The notes beneath the pieces were generated by a model. The model worked only from the letters and a program-made list of their open reading frames with translations. It did not search any database and was not told the DNA's origin. Below are positions 62,848-64,000 of a stretch of DNA of 64,000 nt, in pieces. Numbering within the stretch: the stretch's first letter is position 1; each line of letters starts with the position of its first letter. The position numbers were made by a program, and so were the translations under genes. Origin of the DNA: Sphingomonas beigongshangi (GTDB taxonomy: Bacteria; Pseudomonadota; Alphaproteobacteria; Sphingomonadales; Sphingomonadaceae); contig NZ_JADHDT010000009.1 in NCBI RefSeq assembly GCF_016820445.1, positions 1 to 64,000 of the forward strand, given 5' to 3'.

Positions 62848-63963
62848 ATGTCCAAATTATTCGAACCGCTCGCCGTCGGGGGTCTTTCCCTCGCCAACCG
62901 GATCGTCATCGCGCCCATGTGCCAATATTCGGCGGAGGAGGGGCGCATGACGGATTGGCATGTGATCCATCTGGGTCAGCTCGCGCTGTCCGGCGCGGCG
63001 CTGCTGACGATCGAGGCGACCGCCGTCGTGCCGGAAGGACGGATCACCTATGGCGATGTCGGCTTGTGGGACGAGGAGACCGAGAGCGCGATGGCGCGCG
63101 TGCTCGAGACCGTCCGCCGCCATTCCGACATGCCGATCGCGATCCAGCTCGCGCACGCCGGGCGCAAGGCGTCGACCGAATTGCCGTGGAAGGGCGGCGC
63201 GCAGATCGCACCCGATGCCGCCGGCGGGTGGCAGACGGAGGCGCCGAGCGCGCAGCCGTTCTCGGCGGGCGAGAAAACACCGACGGCGCTGTCGCAGGCG
63301 CGCATGGACGAACTCGTCGAAGCCTTCGCACAGAGCGCGCGGCGCGCGGCGCGGCTCGGCCTCGATGCGGTGCAGATCCACGCCGCGCACGGCTACCTGC
63401 TGCACCAGTTCCTCTCGCCGCTGTCGAACAGGCGCGACGATGAATACGGCGGCAGCATCGAGAACCGGATGCGGTTCCCGCTGGCGGTGTTCGACGCGGT
63501 GCGGGCGGCATTCCCCGCCGAAAAGCCGGTGACGGTCCGCGTCTCGGGGACGGACTGGGTCGAAGGCGGCTGGGACGTCGAACAGACGGTCGCGTTCGCG
63601 CGGGCGCTGGAGGCACGGGGCTGCGCGGCGATCCATGTGTCGAGCGGCGGTCTCGATCCAAAGCAGGCGATCCCGGTCGGCCCCAGCTATCAGGTGCCGC
63701 TCGCCCGCACGGTTAGGCAGGCGGTGTCGATCCCGGTCGTCGCGGTCGGCCTGATCACCGATTACGAACAGGCGGAGGCGATCGTCGGCACGGGCGACGC
63801 CGACCTGATCGCGCTCGCGCGGACGATCCTCTACGACCCGCGCTGGCCATGGCATGCGGCGGCGCACCTGGGCGCGCGGGTCAAGGCGCCCGACCAGTAC
63901 CTCCGCTCGCAGCCGCGCCAGTATCGACACCTGTTCGATATTGAAGGGAGTGCGGAAAGCTGA
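62848..63963 (+). CDS. NADH:flavin oxidoreductase / Old Yellow Enzyme (YqjM-like)
   Basis: 371-residue FMN-dependent ene-reductase. APMCQYSAEEGR contains the regulatory Cys near residue 25; LIQLAHAGRKAS-type sequence (IQLAHAGRKASTELPW) and QIHAAHGYLLHQFLSPLSNR carry the active-site His residues. RVSGTDWVEGGWDVEQT and ITDYEQAEAIVGTGDADLIA, ALARTILYDPRWPWHAA complete the barrel. It would reduce activated alkenes using NADPH; the physiological substrate is unknown. A hairpin follows directly. Confidence 0.93.
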   Translation: MSKLFEPLAVGGLSLANRIVIAPMCQYSAEEGRMTDWHVIHLGQLALSGAALLTIEATAVVPEGRITYGDVGLWDEETESAMARVLETVRRHSDMPIAIQLAHAGRKASTELPWKGGAQIAPDAAGGWQTEAPSAQPFSAGEKTPTALSQARMDELVEAFAQSARRAARLGLDAVQIHAAHGYLLHQFLSPLSNRRDDEYGGSIENRMRFPLAVFDAVRAAFPAEKPVTVRVSGTDWVEGGWDVEQTVAFARALEARGCAAIHVSSGGLDPKQAIPVGPSYQVPLARTVRQAVSIPVVAVGLITDYEQAEAIVGTGDADLIALARTILYDPRWPWHAAAHLGARVKAPDQYLRSQPRQYRHLFDIEGSAES

Positions 63964-63973
63964 TCGCCGAATG

Positions 63974-63994
63974 GCCCCTCGGACACCGAGGGGC
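63974..63994 (+). terminator. Candidate terminator hairpin after the OYE-like gene
   Basis: GCCCCTCGG (63974-63982), loop ACA, CCGAGGGGC (63986-63994): a perfect nine-base stem eleven bases past the stop codon. The window ends before any T run could be seen. Confidence 0.6.
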
Positions 63995-64000
63995 GCCACC

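Overview
The window reads as chromosome of a high-GC alphaproteobacterium, most likely Sphingomonas or a close relative in the Sphingomonadales. This is inferred from gene content and order: infA-maf-short RNase E/G-yacG, proA-nadD-rsfS-rlmH-envC-ctpA, cpoB-tilS-ftsH, an Mla-type mlaEFD-lipoprotein operon, a coq7 for ubiquinone, DUF6356, and a broken MucR-family regulator typical of the group. No database search was possible; family names come from motif recognition.

Region 1 (1-12740) is an accessory, partly ruined region. It opens with the 3' end of an RTX-type secreted protein, then a decayed IS3-family transposase, then an intact type I secretion ABC transporter and membrane-fusion protein (1661-5232). 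A second decayed IS3 transposase follows on the other strand, then a small lipoprotein, an IS5-family element with a -1 frameshift transposase, and an unrecognised 192-residue protein. A broken mucR, a large protein with a possible PD-(D/E)XK core, a frameshifted PIN-domain gene and a frameshifted LysR relic come next. The region abuts the 3' end of a tRNA-Phe gene, the usual position for an integrated island.

Region 2 (12741-24686) returns to the core chromosome: yacG, the short RNase, maf and infA on the minus strand, a hybrid histidine kinase, an FAD/NAD(P)-binding protein and several small proteins. An M28 peptidase, a tRNA-Ser and a periplasmic cyclophilin follow. The 3' end of the cyclophilin gene is duplicated inside a repeat tract.

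Region 3 (24687-39027) is devoted largely to the envelope: the lipid-transport operon mlaE-mlaF-mlaD-lipoprotein, a DUF445 protein, an RND pump with its adaptor, a SIMPL protein, a GlsB-like membrane protein, ruvB, and a two-gene ABC exporter.

Region 4 (39028-50458) holds ptsP (nitrogen PTS enzyme I), a RodZ-like protein, cpoB-tilS-ftsH, a subclass B3 metallo-beta-lactamase, a small DNA-binding-like protein, a YoaK-type membrane protein and a DUF3667 protein.

Region 5 (50459-64000) is a long plus-strand run: proA, a toxin-antitoxin pair, nadD, rsfS, rlmH (apparently starting at ATT), envC, ctpA, dsbB-like, coq7 and a secreted protein. Membrane proteins, a DedA protein, an aldo/keto reductase, a BLUF blue-light sensor and an Old Yellow Enzyme-type oxidoreductase complete it.
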